Source: Citrobacter sp. On2M | Lineage (GTDB): Bacteria > Pseudomonadota > Gammaproteobacteria > Enterobacterales > Enterobacteriaceae | DNA length: 64,000 nucleotides | Direction of reading: 5' to 3' | Assembly: GCF_018035235.1 (NCBI RefSeq) | Contig: NZ_WPCV01000004.1 | Span: 868,001 to 932,000 of the forward strand | Shown here: positions 7,549 to 17,726 of the stretch, in pieces | How positions within the stretch are numbered: position 1 is the stretch's first letter | Layout of the letters: the number at the start of each line of letters is the position of its first letter | Translations under genes and position numbers: made by a program | Notes under the pieces: generated by a model | Seen by the model: only the letters and a program-made list of their open reading frames with translations | Database searches by the model: none | Told to the model about the DNA's origin: nothing

Positions 7549-7944
7549 TCACGCTTGTGGGGCCAAGGCAATAGCTTCGATTTCCAGCGCGAAACCATAA
7601 TGAAGCTCTGCAACACCGGCTACTGCTCGAGATGGGCGGAAATCACCGATCCACTCGCCATAGATTTTGTTAAACGTTGGCCACTGGTTGATATCTGTCA
7701 CATAGACGCGTACTGACACCAAATGCTGTCGGGAAATTCCAGCGCCAGCCAGGCAGGCATCAATATTCTGTAGCACCAGTCGCGTCTGCTCTTCAAAAGA
7801 AGCATTCGTTTTCTTTTCGCCATCAATAGTGACCGGCAACTGGCCGGAAATGAAGACGAACCCGCCAGCCGTTGTACTGTGCGAGTAATGACCAGCAGGT
7901 GGAAAGCCCCCTGCAGATGCGTTCAATGTAATCTCCACAGACAT
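7549..7944 (-). CDS. RidA family enamine/imine deaminase-like protein
   Basis: A 131-residue protein of the YjgF/YER057c/UK114 family. Arg106 in RPSRAVAGV is where RidA has its catalytic arginine, and EIEAIA close to the C-terminus is the usual end of the fold. RidA proteins form trimers that hydrolyse reactive 2-aminoacrylate or iminosuccinate-type intermediates released by PLP dehydratases. It is the first gene of the operon with the hydroxyaspartate dehydratase-like enzyme, so it probably clears that enzyme's product. A strong AGGAGA site precedes the ATG. A 33-base inverted repeat lies 35 bases upstream. It is distinct from the housekeeping ridA expected elsewhere. Confidence 0.92.
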   Translation of the reverse strand: MSVEITLNASAGGFPPAGHYSHSTTAGGFVFISGQLPVTIDGEKKTNASFEEQTRLVLQNIDACLAGAGISRQHLVSVRVYVTDINQWPTFNKIYGEWIGDFRPSRAVAGVAELHYGFALEIEAIALAPQA

Positions 7945-7978
7945 AAAGAATCTCCTGATGTTGATGATAATTCATTTT

Positions 7979-8011
7979 GTATAAAATAATACATTTTGTA
8001 TTATTTTATAC
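7979..8011. promoter_or_regulatory. large inverted repeat, probable operator of the ridA-like operon
   Basis: GTATAAAATAATAC (7979-7992) and its exact complement GTATTATTTTATAC (7998-8011) are separated by ATTTT. A direct repeat CATTTTGTAT (7973-7982, 7992-8001) overlaps it. The position just upstream of the ridA-like start suggests an operator, possibly for the YheO-type regulator encoded in the same operon (inference). Confidence 0.6.
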
Positions 8012-8155
8012 GCTTTCATGCAACGTCAGGCTAGTGATAATTTTCACAGGTGCTGATTTTGTGAACTATTGCAAATGTGGTTAACGTAAAAGCTATGCTG
8101 AGTGGGAACAGGGAGGTTTCGGTTTTAACGAGGGGAAAGCAGTATCAGTGGTGAA

Positions 8156-8174
8156 ACGCCCCGGGGAGGGGCGT
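8156..8174 (-). terminator. GC-rich hairpin after ydhR
   Basis: ACGCCCC (8168-8174 complement) and GGGGCGT pair around a short loop just past the ydhR stop on the minus strand. Only a short T-run (TTTC) follows, so termination efficiency is uncertain. Confidence 0.55.
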
Positions 8175-8187
8175 CTGAAGCAAAAAA

Positions 8188-8496
8188 TTAGCCAATATGA
8201 CCGTGGTTAATTTTACTTAACGGCTCATTAATATCGAAGATTTTGAACGTCACGTCTTCCACTCCCAGATGCTTCAGACGGGCAGTGTGCTTTTTGATAT
8301 AGGCTAGCGCGCTGACTTCATCCTGAAACAGGTAGATGCCACCGGCTTCGTGGTTTGCTTCGTTCTCGGTCCAGATTTTCCAGATGAACCCCGGCTCCTG
8401 GTTGATGGATTCGGCCAGTTCAACAAGCTGATTCGACATCTCAGCGCCAAACGGACCATGAAAATCAAAGTGTATCTGCACGAGTTTGTTCGCCAT
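8188..8496 (-). CDS. ydhR: YdhR, putative mono-oxygenase of the dimeric alpha-beta barrel family
   Basis: A 102-residue protein matching E. coli YdhR over its full length ([47 protein letters not shown]). The family forms ferredoxin-like dimers resembling ActVA-Orf6 mono-oxygenases; the substrate is unknown. A perfect AAGGAGG ribosome site precedes the ATG. It is 36 bases downstream of a PhzF-family gene on the same strand and probably co-transcribed with it. In E. coli ydhR lies beyond mdtK next to the valV-valW tRNA genes; here those tRNAs are not visible. Confidence 0.95.
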   Translation of the reverse strand: MANKLVQIHFDFHGPFGAEMSNQLVELAESINQEPGFIWKIWTENEANHEAGGIYLFQDEVSALAYIKKHTARLKHLGVEDVTFKIFDINEPLSKINHGHIG

Positions 8497-8532
8497 AAAT
8501 CCTCCTTGGATTGGTTAATTCGGGGAGAGCTG

Positions 8533-9324
8533 CTAGCGCAACAGCACTTTCCCAGTTAGATAAGTGATTGCCTGTCCGCCGATATAAACACGCGTTCCTG
8601 CCAACTGGCAGCGTAAATCTCCGCCGCGCGCAGAGACCTGGCGCGCCAGCATCTGTGATTTATTGAGTTTTGCTGCCCAGTAAGGAATCAGCATGCTATG
8701 TGCCGAGCCCGTGACAGGGTCTTCCGCTACGGCTTCACCCGGACAGAAGAAACGGCTGACGAAGTCGTATTGCCCGTCACCCGGCGCGGTGATACAAACC
8801 ATTTTCCGCAACGGAAGCATGGCGTGGATGTCCGGGCGTACAGCCTCAACCTGCTGTTGATTATCCAAAACAATCATATAATCGCGCGCGACACGCACTT
8901 CTTTGTATTCGGTGATGCCTAATGTTTCCAGCAGTAAGGCGGGCGGTTCGGTGGGCTCGCTTTGCCAGGCAGGAAAATCAAGCGTCAGCCATTCACCGCT
9001 GCGCGTGACCGTCAGTGGCCCCACGAATCGAGTGGCAAAATGGAGGGTCGTACCTGGGTAGTCCAGATGTTCAAAGATGACATGTGCGGCGGCAAGCGTG
9101 GCATGTCCACACAGATTGATTTCTCCCTGAGTGGTAAACCAGCGCAGCTCAAAGCCATTCTCGTTGACGACAAAAAAAGCGGTTTCTGACTGGTTATGCT
9201 GCTGCGACATTTTCAATAATGTTTCATCGGGCAACCAGTCTGGGAGCGGACATACTGCTGCGGCATTACCGCCAAACGTGGTGGTGGTAAAGGCATCTAC
9301 CATATAGAAATCGATTTGTTGCAC
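8533..9324 (-). CDS. PhzF family isomerase/epimerase-like enzyme
   Basis: A 263-residue protein with the two-lobed diaminopimelate-epimerase-like fold of the PhzF family. Glu47 in QSETAFF is the general acid/base of PhzF, GHATLAAA follows, and EDPVTGSAH lies in the second lobe. It is shorter than E. coli YddE (about 297 residues). The start is GTG, with a GAGGG ribosome site seven bases upstream. It precedes ydhR in an apparent two-gene operon. PhzF relatives act on trans-2,3-dihydro-3-hydroxyanthranilate or unknown substrates; none can be assigned here. Confidence 0.9.
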   Translation of the reverse strand: MQQIDFYMVDAFTTTTFGGNAAAVCPLPDWLPDETLLKMSQQHNQSETAFFVVNENGFELRWFTTQGEINLCGHATLAAAHVIFEHLDYPGTTLHFATRFVGPLTVTRSGEWLTLDFPAWQSEPTEPPALLLETLGITEYKEVRVARDYMIVLDNQQQVEAVRPDIHAMLPLRKMVCITAPGDGQYDFVSRFFCPGEAVAEDPVTGSAHSMLIPYWAAKLNKSQMLARQVSARGGDLRCQLAGTRVYIGGQAITYLTGKVLLR

Positions 9325-9443
9325 GGTGTAACCCTCTCATCGTACTCGGGATAACCCACACTCTATCATGCCTGTACGACTCAAATTCGCCAGTCTGGTG
9401 AAAATTGGATATGATCTGCTCCCACATTTCATTCTGGCCGCAC

Positions 9444-10142
9444 ATGTCTACGATCCTCGATACTTTTATTGCCCCGCCTTGTCATGACGAGATAGAGATC
9501 CTCTATCAGGACGAACATCTGGTGCTTATCAATAAACCTGCCGGGCTGCTAAGTTTGTCGGGGAAAAATCCGCAAAATCTCGATTCGGTACATCATCGGC
9601 TGGTACAGATTTATCCCGGTTGCACGCTGGTACATCGGCTCGATTTTAGCACTTCAGGGTTGATGGTGGTTGCCCGTAACAAAGCGATCAACGCCGCGCT
9701 TTGCCAGCAGTTCAGTCGACGTACGGTAAGCAAAATGTACAGCGCGCTGTTATGTGGGCATCTGAAAAATGATGAAGGGGTTATAGACGCAGCGATAGCC
9801 AAAGACCCGGCGTTGTTTCCACGGATGTCGATTTGCGCCTTCAACGGCAAACCCGCGCGCTCGCGCTATCAGGTTGTTGAGCGTTTTCATTATCGCCAGG
9901 AAAATGGGGCGTCACTCTGCCTGACCCGGGTACAACTGACGCCTGAAACCGGGCGTACCCATCAACTGCGGATCCACTGTCAGTTGTTAGGACATCCGAT
10001 TTTAGGCTGTGATTTGTATGGAGGTTGTCTGCTGCCAGGCACTGAAAGGGCGCCGCGACTGATGCTGCATGCCAGTGAATTGCATTTCAGGCATCCCATC
10101 AGTCAGGAATGGATGAATGTCCAAAATGCCAGTCCGTTCTGA
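9444..10142 (+). CDS. RluA-family RNA pseudouridine synthase
   Basis: A 232-residue pseudouridine synthase. The catalytic aspartate is Asp67 in HRLDFSTSG. Other motifs are VLINKPAGLLS near 28-38, GRTHQLRIH in the middle and GHPILGCDLYGG after it. It resembles E. coli RluA (tRNA U32 / 23S U746) in size but diverges, so it is a paralogue or a family member of unknown target. It lacks an S4 domain. I chose the ATG giving MSTILD because homologues start near there; no strong ribosome site is visible, and a TTG 39 bases upstream is an alternative. It converges on mdtK across a shared hairpin. Confidence 0.85.
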   Translation: MSTILDTFIAPPCHDEIEILYQDEHLVLINKPAGLLSLSGKNPQNLDSVHHRLVQIYPGCTLVHRLDFSTSGLMVVARNKAINAALCQQFSRRTVSKMYSALLCGHLKNDEGVIDAAIAKDPALFPRMSICAFNGKPARSRYQVVERFHYRQENGASLCLTRVQLTPETGRTHQLRIHCQLLGHPILGCDLYGGCLLPGTERAPRLMLHASELHFRHPISQEWMNVQNASPF

Positions 10143-10146
10143 GGAT

Positions 10147-10169
10147 GAAAAAAGCCGCCAACGGCGGCT
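10147..10169 (-). terminator. mdtK terminator
   Basis: AGCCGCC/GGCGGCT hairpin (10153-10169) followed on the minus strand by TTTTTT. It lies ten bases past the mdtK stop and may also act on the converging pseudouridine synthase gene. Confidence 0.85.
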
Positions 10170-10178
10170 ATTTGGGTA

Positions 10179-11573
<1,395 letters not shown>

Positions 11574-11769
11574 TTATTTGAGAGACTAAAAAAGCCGCCT
11601 TATCTGGCAGCAAGGAGAAAAAGCTGGGGAAATTTCAGTCTATTGTAGCGAGGAATACGTAATTCTCCAGTGAAAAAACAGGCAGTAGCGGCGCATCGCT
11701 GGCAACCTGAATTTCCACCTGCTATTGTGCTGTGCAGAGATGTCTTAATTGAGTTCAGGAGTTAGAAGT

Positions 11770-12417
11770 ATGTTTACGGGTATTGTGCAGGGCACCGCGA
11801 AATTGGTGTCTATTGATGAAAAACCAAATTTTCGTACGCATGTTGTGGAGTTACCTGAATATATGCTGGATGCGCTTGAGACCGGCGCATCGGTTGCCCA
11901 CAATGGGTGCTGTCTGACGGTCACCGAAATCAACGGTAACCAGATAAGCTTTGATCTGATGAAAGAAACGTTGCGTATCACAAATCTGGGGGATCTGAAG
12001 GTCGGAGATTTGGTCAATGTTGAGCGCGCGGCAAAATTCAGTGATGAAATCGGCGGGCATTTAATGTCGGGCCATATTATGACTACTGCCGAAGTATCGA
12101 AAATTCTGACCTCAGAAAACAATCGCCAGGTGTGGTTTAAAGTTCAGGATCCGTCACTGATGAAATATATCCTGTACAAAGGATTTATCGGTATTGACGG
12201 CATCAGCCTGACGGTAGGCGAAGTCACACCGACACGCTTTTGCGTGCATTTGATTCCGGAAACCCTGGAGCGTACGACGCTTGGCAAGAAAAAACTGGGT
12301 GCGCGGGTCAATATCGAAATCGATCCGCAAACGCAGGCGGTGGTTGATACCGTTGAGCGTGTGCTGGCGGCGCGAGAAAGCGCTATCAGCAACGTCACAG
12401 GTGAAGCAGGAGCCTGA
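11770..12417 (+). CDS. ribC: riboflavin synthase alpha chain
   Basis: A 215-residue enzyme that dismutates two 6,7-dimethyl-8-ribityllumazine molecules to riboflavin, the last step of vitamin B2 synthesis (called ribE in some annotations). Two homologous lumazine-binding domains are visible: [12 protein letters not shown] at 1-12 and HLMSGHI near 97-103, with GIDGISLTV in the second half. The start is the ATG reading MFTGIVQ, with an AGGAG ribosome site eight bases upstream; an earlier in-frame codon is not family-like. It is divergent from mdtK and converges on cfa across a hairpin. Confidence 0.97.
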   Translation: MFTGIVQGTAKLVSIDEKPNFRTHVVELPEYMLDALETGASVAHNGCCLTVTEINGNQISFDLMKETLRITNLGDLKVGDLVNVERAAKFSDEIGGHLMSGHIMTTAEVSKILTSENNRQVWFKVQDPSLMKYILYKGFIGIDGISLTVGEVTPTRFCVHLIPETLERTTLGKKKLGARVNIEIDPQTQAVVDTVERVLAARESAISNVTGEAGA

Positions 12418-12424
12418 GAGTAAA

Positions 12425-12444
12425 GCCCCCGTTAGCACGGGGGC
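12425..12444. terminator. hairpin between ribC and cfa
   Basis: GCCCCCG and CGGGGGC pair around a six-base loop, seven bases beyond the ribC stop. T-runs on either side are short (TTTA on the cfa side), so it is a moderate bidirectional terminator candidate. Confidence 0.65.
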
Positions 12445-12452
12445 GATAATAA

Positions 12453-13601
12453 TTAGCGGGGAACGCGTAGGCCGTGTTCAACTCCGCGGGAGAAAACCAC
12501 CTGCCATAGCTGAATGTCGCGAGCGCGAAATGCGCCTGCGCAAGCGTTCAGGTAATAGCTGAACATCCGTTTAAAGCGCTCGGTGTAATTATCGGCGATT
12601 TCAGGCCAGGAACTCATGAAACGTTCGTGCCAGGCCATCAGGGTGGTATCGTAATCCGCACCAAAATTATGCCAGTCTTCCATCACAAAATGCGGCTCGC
12701 TGGCGTTGGCAATTTGGCGAACTGACGGTAAACAGCCGTTCGGGAAGATATATTTATTGATCCACGGGTCAACGTTATTGTCGGTTTTATTAGAACCGAT
12801 GCTATGCAGCAAAAAGAGACCGTCCGGTTTTAAATTGCGATCGACTACGTCAAAATAGGTCGCGTAATTTTTCGGTCCTACATGTTCAAACATGCCGACG
12901 GAGACAATGCGATCAAATTTGTCGTTCAGGTCGCGATAATCCTGCAGCAAAATGGTGACATCCAGCCCCGCACAACGCGCTTGCGCCATTTTCTGTTGTT
13001 CTGCAGAAATGGTCACGCCTACCACGCTTACGCCATATTGTGATGCCAAAAACTGGGACAAGCCACCCCAGCCGCAGCCTATATCGAGTATCCGCATTCC
13101 TGGCTGCAACTGCAGTTTTTCGGCAATCATTTTCAGCTTCGCCTGCTGGGCAGATTCCAGGGTGTCGGCATCTTTCCAGTAGGCGCAGGAATACTGCATA
13201 TAAGGGTCGAGCATGCGGGAAAAGAGATCGTTGCCTAAATCGTAATGTTCTTTGCCGACAACCCACGCACGTTTTTTGGTCTGCAAATTAAACAGGCGAG
13301 CCGCTGCAATTCGCAGTGTATCTTTGAAATGGCGGGGGAGTTGGTTTTCAAGACCGGCGCGCAGGGCTTTACTAAAAAACATGTCCAGCCGGTCGCATTC
13401 CCACCAGCCATCCATATAACTTTCACCCAAACCTAACGATCCTTCCTGCAATACGCGCTTGAAAAATCTAGGGTTGTTAACGCGAATATCTGCCGGTGCC
13501 GGACCATTAACGGCGATGCCTGCACGGCTTAACAATTCACTGGTGATGCGGTACCAGTTATCATCCGGTACGCTGATATCTTCTATACACGATGAACTCA
13601 T
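12453..13601 (-). CDS. cfa: cyclopropane-fatty-acyl-phospholipid synthase
   Basis: A 382-residue methyltransferase that adds a methylene from S-adenosylmethionine to double bonds of membrane phospholipid acyl chains. The SAM-binding motif is LDIGCGWGG (about 171-179). Length and sequence match E. coli Cfa throughout (GLGESYMDGWWECD, EHYDLGNDLF, YPSVRQIA-like region, RARDIQLWQVV). A GGAGAAG site precedes the ATG. The product stabilises membranes in stationary phase and acid; in E. coli the gene has sigma70 and sigmaS promoters. The 290 bases upstream are free of genes and should carry the promoters. Confidence 0.98.
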   Translation of the reverse strand: MSSSCIEDISVPDDNWYRITSELLSRAGIAVNGPAPADIRVNNPRFFKRVLQEGSLGLGESYMDGWWECDRLDMFFSKALRAGLENQLPRHFKDTLRIAAARLFNLQTKKRAWVVGKEHYDLGNDLFSRMLDPYMQYSCAYWKDADTLESAQQAKLKMIAEKLQLQPGMRILDIGCGWGGLSQFLASQYGVSVVGVTISAEQQKMAQARCAGLDVTILLQDYRDLNDKFDRIVSVGMFEHVGPKNYATYFDVVDRNLKPDGLFLLHSIGSNKTDNNVDPWINKYIFPNGCLPSVRQIANASEPHFVMEDWHNFGADYDTTLMAWHERFMSSWPEIADNYTERFKRMFSYYLNACAGAFRARDIQLWQVVFSRGVEHGLRVPR

Positions 13602-13862
13602 AGCTTCTCCATCACTGGTCGGTGATCAGAACCTTAAAACAGCGTAGACGCTTTTTTGGGCTGTGTGAGAAATCTCACGAAATTAATCCGTGAATCTATA
13701 ATCCGACGTAGAACAGAGGAAGGGAAGAACCCTTGCCGAAAAGACCATCCGTGGGAATACGAGAACGTTCTTGTTCCCGTTACCGCATAAAAATTATCGT
13801 TTTTTTAAAAACCGGAAATCAGTATAGGCCTGAATTTTTGATGATTCAACATATAATTGTTA

Positions 13863-13883
13863 GCGGGCTAATTAATAGCCCGC
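13863..13883 (-). terminator. hairpin after punC
   Basis: GCGGGCTA and TAGCCCGC pair around a five-base loop just past the punC stop. No strong T-run follows (TAACAATT), so it may be a weak terminator. Confidence 0.5.
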
Positions 13884-13891
13884 GGTAATTA

Positions 13892-15097
13892 TTAATGAGA
13901 CTCTCCGTGGACAATTTGCACACGGTCGTCTGTTTGAGGGGTGCCAGCTTTCTGTGATTGCATTTTGTACCCTACGGCCGCCAGTAGCACCGTAGTCAGC
14001 ATCACGCTGGTAGTGGTGAGCAGCGGGGTGGCGATCAGCCAGGAAACCACAAGGCTTGCCAGGAAGCATAAACCCAACTGCAACGTATTCTGCAATGCGG
14101 CTGCTCGTCCGGTCGCCTGCGGGAACGGGCGTAATGCCTGAGCGACAACGATAGGGTAGATGGCACCGTTGGCAATCGCCATCACGCAGAATGGGATCAG
14201 GATTTCAGCGAGCGCAACATGGTGAATAAAGCCGGTAGCCCAGGTGGCAACGACACTAATCGCATACAGGATGAGTAACCATGGCAGCAGTTGACGACCT
14301 TGCCATTTTTGTAACGCAGCGCGACAGCCGTAACCGCCGACTAAGAAGGCGATGGTTTGCGGTACATAGCTCAGGCCAATCACTGCCGGGCTGTAGCCCA
14401 TTTCGCTGAGGATGAACGGGGAGCCCGTCAGCCATGCGAAGAAGCTCGCGGAACAGGCGGCATAAATCAGTACGTTCCCGCGATAGGTTTTCGAGCGTAG
14501 CAGGGTGGCGAATGTCAGTTTATCCTGGCTGTCGTCGCGCGCTTTAGCCGTTGGTTTTAAGCGCAGGGCAGGAAGCATCAGAATTAGGGTTATGGCAAAC
14601 AGGGTGGCGAAAATGGCCTGCCAGGAAAAATGTACAAGGATCCAACTGCCTAACAACGGCGCCAATGCCGGAGATAATCCGACCAGCGGCATAATGGTGG
14701 CAAAGATGCGATTTACTTTTTGTGACGGATAATAATCAGTGACCAGCGCCTGCCAGATTACCGATGCCGCACAGACACCAACGGCTTGAACAAAACGCAG
14801 CGCCAGCAGGCCTGTGGCGTTTTCAACCCACAGCATGCCCAGACTACCCAGAGCAAAGATAGATAAACCCAGCAACAAAATAGGTTTGCGGCCGTAGTGG
14901 TCGGAAAGTGGCCCCCACAGAAGCTGTGCCACGGCAAAACCGGCTAAGAACAAGCTAAGGCTGGCGCTGACGGCTGATGCAGGCGTTTGCAGATCGGACT
15001 GAATTGCGGCGAAGGCGGGCAGATACATATCCGTTGCCAGAAAGCCGAGCACGCTAAGACCCGCCAGCCAGACTAAAAACCCTTTCCCAGGTTGCAT
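13892..15097 (-). CDS. punC: PunC (YdhC), MFS purine/purine-nucleoside transporter
   Basis: A 401-residue inner-membrane protein of the Bcr/CflA-type major facilitator branch with 12 predicted helices. [11 protein letters not shown] close to the N-terminus and LSDHYGRKP in the loop between helices 2 and 3 are the family signatures. It aligns with E. coli YdhC/PunC except for a diverged C-terminal tail. Three successive ATG codons occur at the start; the third (MQPGKG) matches E. coli and has an AAGAGA site at usable spacing. It is divergent from punR, which activates it in E. coli in response to purine nucleosides. Confidence 0.94.
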   Translation of the reverse strand: MQPGKGFLVWLAGLSVLGFLATDMYLPAFAAIQSDLQTPASAVSASLSLFLAGFAVAQLLWGPLSDHYGRKPILLLGLSIFALGSLGMLWVENATGLLALRFVQAVGVCAASVIWQALVTDYYPSQKVNRIFATIMPLVGLSPALAPLLGSWILVHFSWQAIFATLFAITLILMLPALRLKPTAKARDDSQDKLTFATLLRSKTYRGNVLIYAACSASFFAWLTGSPFILSEMGYSPAVIGLSYVPQTIAFLVGGYGCRAALQKWQGRQLLPWLLILYAISVVATWATGFIHHVALAEILIPFCVMAIANGAIYPIVVAQALRPFPQATGRAAALQNTLQLGLCFLASLVVSWLIATPLLTTTSVMLTTVLLAAVGYKMQSQKAGTPQTDDRVQIVHGESH

Positions 15098-15209
15098 CAT
15101 CATTTCTCTTTTTTAGCAGTAGAACAATGCCGCTGAGTGTAGTGAGTGTAATTCTTGCTGTGAAACGCTAATATTTGCTTACTGATTTCAAATTTTTTGC
15201 AGGCAGAAT

Positions 15210-16142
15210 ATGTGGTCGGAATATTCACTTGAAGTGGTTGATGCGGTTGCGCGTAATGGCAGCTTTAGTTCGGCCGCGCAGGAGTTGCACCGTGTACCCT
15301 CAGCGGTAAGCTACACCGTACGTCAGCTGGAAGAGTGGCTGGCGGTGCCGCTTTTTGAGCGACGTCATCGGGATGTGGAGTTGACGCCTGCCGGTGCGTG
15401 GTTTCTCAAAGAAGGCCGCTCTGTTATCAAAAAAATGCAGATCACCCGCCAGCAATGTCAGCAAATTGCCAACGGCTGGCGCGGACAGCTGGCGATTGCG
15501 GTAGATAACATTGTTCGCCCGGATCGCACCCGACAGATGATCGTGGATTTCTATCGTCATTTTGATGATGTGGAACTGTTGGTTTTTCAGGAAGTGTTTA
15601 ACGGCGTCTGGGATGCGCTGTCCGATGGCCGCGTTGAGCTGGCAATTGGCGCCACGCAGGCGATTCCGGTGGGGGGACGCTATACCTTTCGCGACATGGG
15701 AATGCTGAGCTGGAGTTGCGTGGTGGCCAGCCATCATCCGTTGGCGTCAATGCCTGGGCCGCTTAGCGACGACACGTTGCGCAACTGGCCGTCGCTGGTG
15801 CGTGAAGATACTTCCCGTACGCTGCCAAAACGCATTACCTGGCTGCTGGATAACCAAAAACGTGTCGTGGTGCCTGACTGGGAATCTTCCGCTACCTGCT
15901 TATCCGCAGGGTTGTGTGTTGGCATGGTACCGACGCATTTTGCCAAACCGTGGATCGATAGCGGCAAGTGGGTCGCGCTACAGCTGGAAAATCCATTTCC
16001 TGATGCCGCATGCTGTCTGACATGGCAACAGAACGATACGTCACCTGCATTGAGCTGGCTGTTGGACTATTTAGGGGATAGCGAAACGCTGAACAAAGAG
16101 TGGCTGCGGGAGCCAGATGAGGCTCCCGCACAACGGTCTTAA
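15210..16142 (+). CDS. punR: PunR (YdhB), LysR-type activator of punC
   Basis: A 310-residue LysR-type regulator: winged helix-turn-helix at about 4-62 ([20 protein letters not shown]), substrate-binding domain about 90-295. It is nearly identical to E. coli YdhB, shown there to activate punC. The 112 bases between the divergent starts should hold its binding site. Its stop codon overlaps the purR stop on the other strand by the palindrome TTAA (16139-16142). Confidence 0.96.
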   Translation: MWSEYSLEVVDAVARNGSFSSAAQELHRVPSAVSYTVRQLEEWLAVPLFERRHRDVELTPAGAWFLKEGRSVIKKMQITRQQCQQIANGWRGQLAIAVDNIVRPDRTRQMIVDFYRHFDDVELLVFQEVFNGVWDALSDGRVELAIGATQAIPVGGRYTFRDMGMLSWSCVVASHHPLASMPGPLSDDTLRNWPSLVREDTSRTLPKRITWLLDNQKRVVVPDWESSATCLSAGLCVGMVPTHFAKPWIDSGKWVALQLENPFPDAACCLTWQQNDTSPALSWLLDYLGDSETLNKEWLREPDEAPAQRS

Positions 16143-17164
16143 CGACGGTAATCGCGGAACGGGCCGTCGGCAACGGAGCGACGCTCTACCAGACGCGGAT
16201 GCACCTCGATAGATTGCGACTCTTCACGTTTATTCACGATACGGTCTAACAGCATATTGAAGGCCGTTTCACCGAGCGAATCTTTAGGCTGGTGAATGGT
16301 CGTCAGAGCCGGCGTGAAGAAACGGGCGTTGCGCACGTTGTCGTAGCCGATAAGCGAGATATCCTGCGGTACCCGCAGTCCCATCTCATCAGCGGCGCAC
16401 AGCGCACCCATCGCCATGATATCGCCACCACAGAAGACGGCGGTCGGACGATGCGGCTGTGACAGAATTTGCTGCATGGCGCGATAGCCGGATTCAGGCT
16501 CAAAATCCCCCTGGACAATCCAGTTGTCCGGTACTTTTATCAGCGCTTCTTCCATCGCTTTCATAAAGCCAGCCAGACGCCCGGCTCCGGTGTTACGTTC
16601 CATTGGGCCTGGGATCACGCCAATCTCACGATGACCGCGTTCGACCAGATACCGACCCGCCATGTAACCACCTTCGAAGGCATTATCAATGACGGTATCG
16701 GTAAAGTCGGCTTTGGCCTCGCCCCAGTCCATGACGACCATCGGGATATGGCGGTATTCTTCGAGCATCGAAAGCAGCGACTCCGGATACTCAGAGCACA
16801 TCACCAGCAGACCATCAACGCGCTTTTGCGCCATCATCGACAGATAAGCCTGCTGTTTTTCAAGGCTGTTCCATGCGTTACCCAGAATCAGGGTATAGCC
16901 TTTCTGGAAACAGTTTTTCTCAACGGCTTCGATAATTTCAGCGAAATAGGCCGCTTCACTGCTGGTGGCCAGCAAGCCAATAGACTTGGTGTGATTCACC
17001 TTCAGGCTGCGCGCAACTGCGCTCGGAGAATAGTGCAGCTCTTTGATTGCCGCCCAGACAGCATTACGCGTTTCTTCCGCGACAAAGCGCGTCTTGTTAA
17101 TCACGTGTGATACGGTTGTAGTGGAAACGTTTGCTCGCTTCGCTACATCTTTAATTGTTGCCAT
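16139..17164 (-). CDS. purR: purine repressor PurR
   Basis: A 341-residue LacI-family repressor: DNA-binding headpiece 1-57 ([20 protein letters not shown]) and a hypoxanthine/guanine-binding core. It represses purine, and part of pyrimidine, synthesis when purines are plentiful. The length equals that of E. coli PurR and only scattered substitutions are seen. Autoregulation is indicated by one PurR box upstream of the gene and a second inside codons 9-15. It converges on punR with a four-base overlap. Confidence 0.98.
   Translation of the reverse strand: MATIKDVAKRANVSTTTVSHVINKTRFVAEETRNAVWAAIKELHYSPSAVARSLKVNHTKSIGLLATSSEAAYFAEIIEAVEKNCFQKGYTLILGNAWNSLEKQQAYLSMMAQKRVDGLLVMCSEYPESLLSMLEEYRHIPMVVMDWGEAKADFTDTVIDNAFEGGYMAGRYLVERGHREIGVIPGPMERNTGAGRLAGFMKAMEEALIKVPDNWIVQGDFEPESGYRAMQQILSQPHRPTAVFCGGDIMAMGALCAADEMGLRVPQDISLIGYDNVRNARFFTPALTTIHQPKDSLGETAFNMLLDRIVNKREESQSIEVHPRLVERRSVADGPFRDYRR
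17121..17136. promoter_or_regulatory. PurR box O2 inside the purR coding start
   Basis: GTGGAAACGTTTGCTC carries the AAACGTTTGC core of PurR operators and lies within the first codons of purR, the same position as the second autoregulatory operator of E. coli purR. Confidence 0.75.
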
Positions 17165-17208
17165 TACATCTCACTCCAGACCATATCCTAAGCTCCTGAG
17201 AATACTCC

Positions 17209-17224
17209 AGGTAAACGTTTGCCT
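17209..17224. promoter_or_regulatory. PurR box O1 upstream of purR
   Basis: AGGTAAACGTTTGCCT is a near-perfect palindrome with the PurR core AAACGTTTGC, 45 bases before the purR ATG. It corresponds to the main autoregulatory operator of E. coli purR. Confidence 0.85.
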
Positions 17225-17461
17225 TCACACACCCTTAACGCAACGTAAGGGTTGCGGCACGCCGGGAAAACGACACGGAACGTCAGGAAGGGGTCAATGG
17301 CCGGTACGCTAATCAAGTAAGCGTGGAATTTTGTCTGATCTTAACGAAAAGGGGAAGAGTTAAAAGCAGTTATCAATATAAATCGTGAGAGATTTTTGCT
17401 TTCAAGTGTGTAAAAATGCGCAATATCACTTTTTGTGTGGGAATAAAAAGGAGAAAACTTG

Positions 17462-17551
17462 ATGAGCACCGATCTGAAATTTTCGTTAGTGACTACCATT
17501 ATTGTTCTGGGTTTGATCGTCGCGGGTGGCCTGACCGCAGCGCTGCATTAA
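17462..17551 (+). CDS. ynhF: YnhF, 29-residue inner-membrane small protein
   Basis: A 29-residue single-helix membrane protein: a short polar N-terminus (MSTDLKFS), a hydrophobic segment from about residue 9 to 27, and a C-terminal LH. I recognise it as E. coli YnhF, a stress-responsive small membrane protein of unknown function, at the same place between purR and ydhP. An AAGGAG ribosome site lies eight bases upstream. It is followed by a hairpin (17559-17578) without a clear T-run. Confidence 0.93.
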   Translation: MSTDLKFSLVTTIIVLGLIVAGGLTAALH

Positions 17552-17558
17552 TTTCCTC

Positions 17559-17578
17559 GAGGGAGTTAGCTCTCCCTC
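17559..17578 (+). terminator. hairpin after ynhF
   Basis: GAGGGAG and CTCCCTC pair around a six-base loop, eight bases past the ynhF stop. A weak terminator: the following sequence is ACTCTTTCC. Confidence 0.5.
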
Positions 17579-17726
17579 ACTCTTTCCGCTCGTCTATCTC
17601 TTCTATTGTTTGCGAATAAGCAAAAGTCTTTTGCAATTTTGTTAACTTTATTAATTTTGCGATCAATGTCATGCTTTTGACTCTTATTTTATGTCGCGCC
17701 ACGGCTCGACGTTACGGAGTCGCAAT

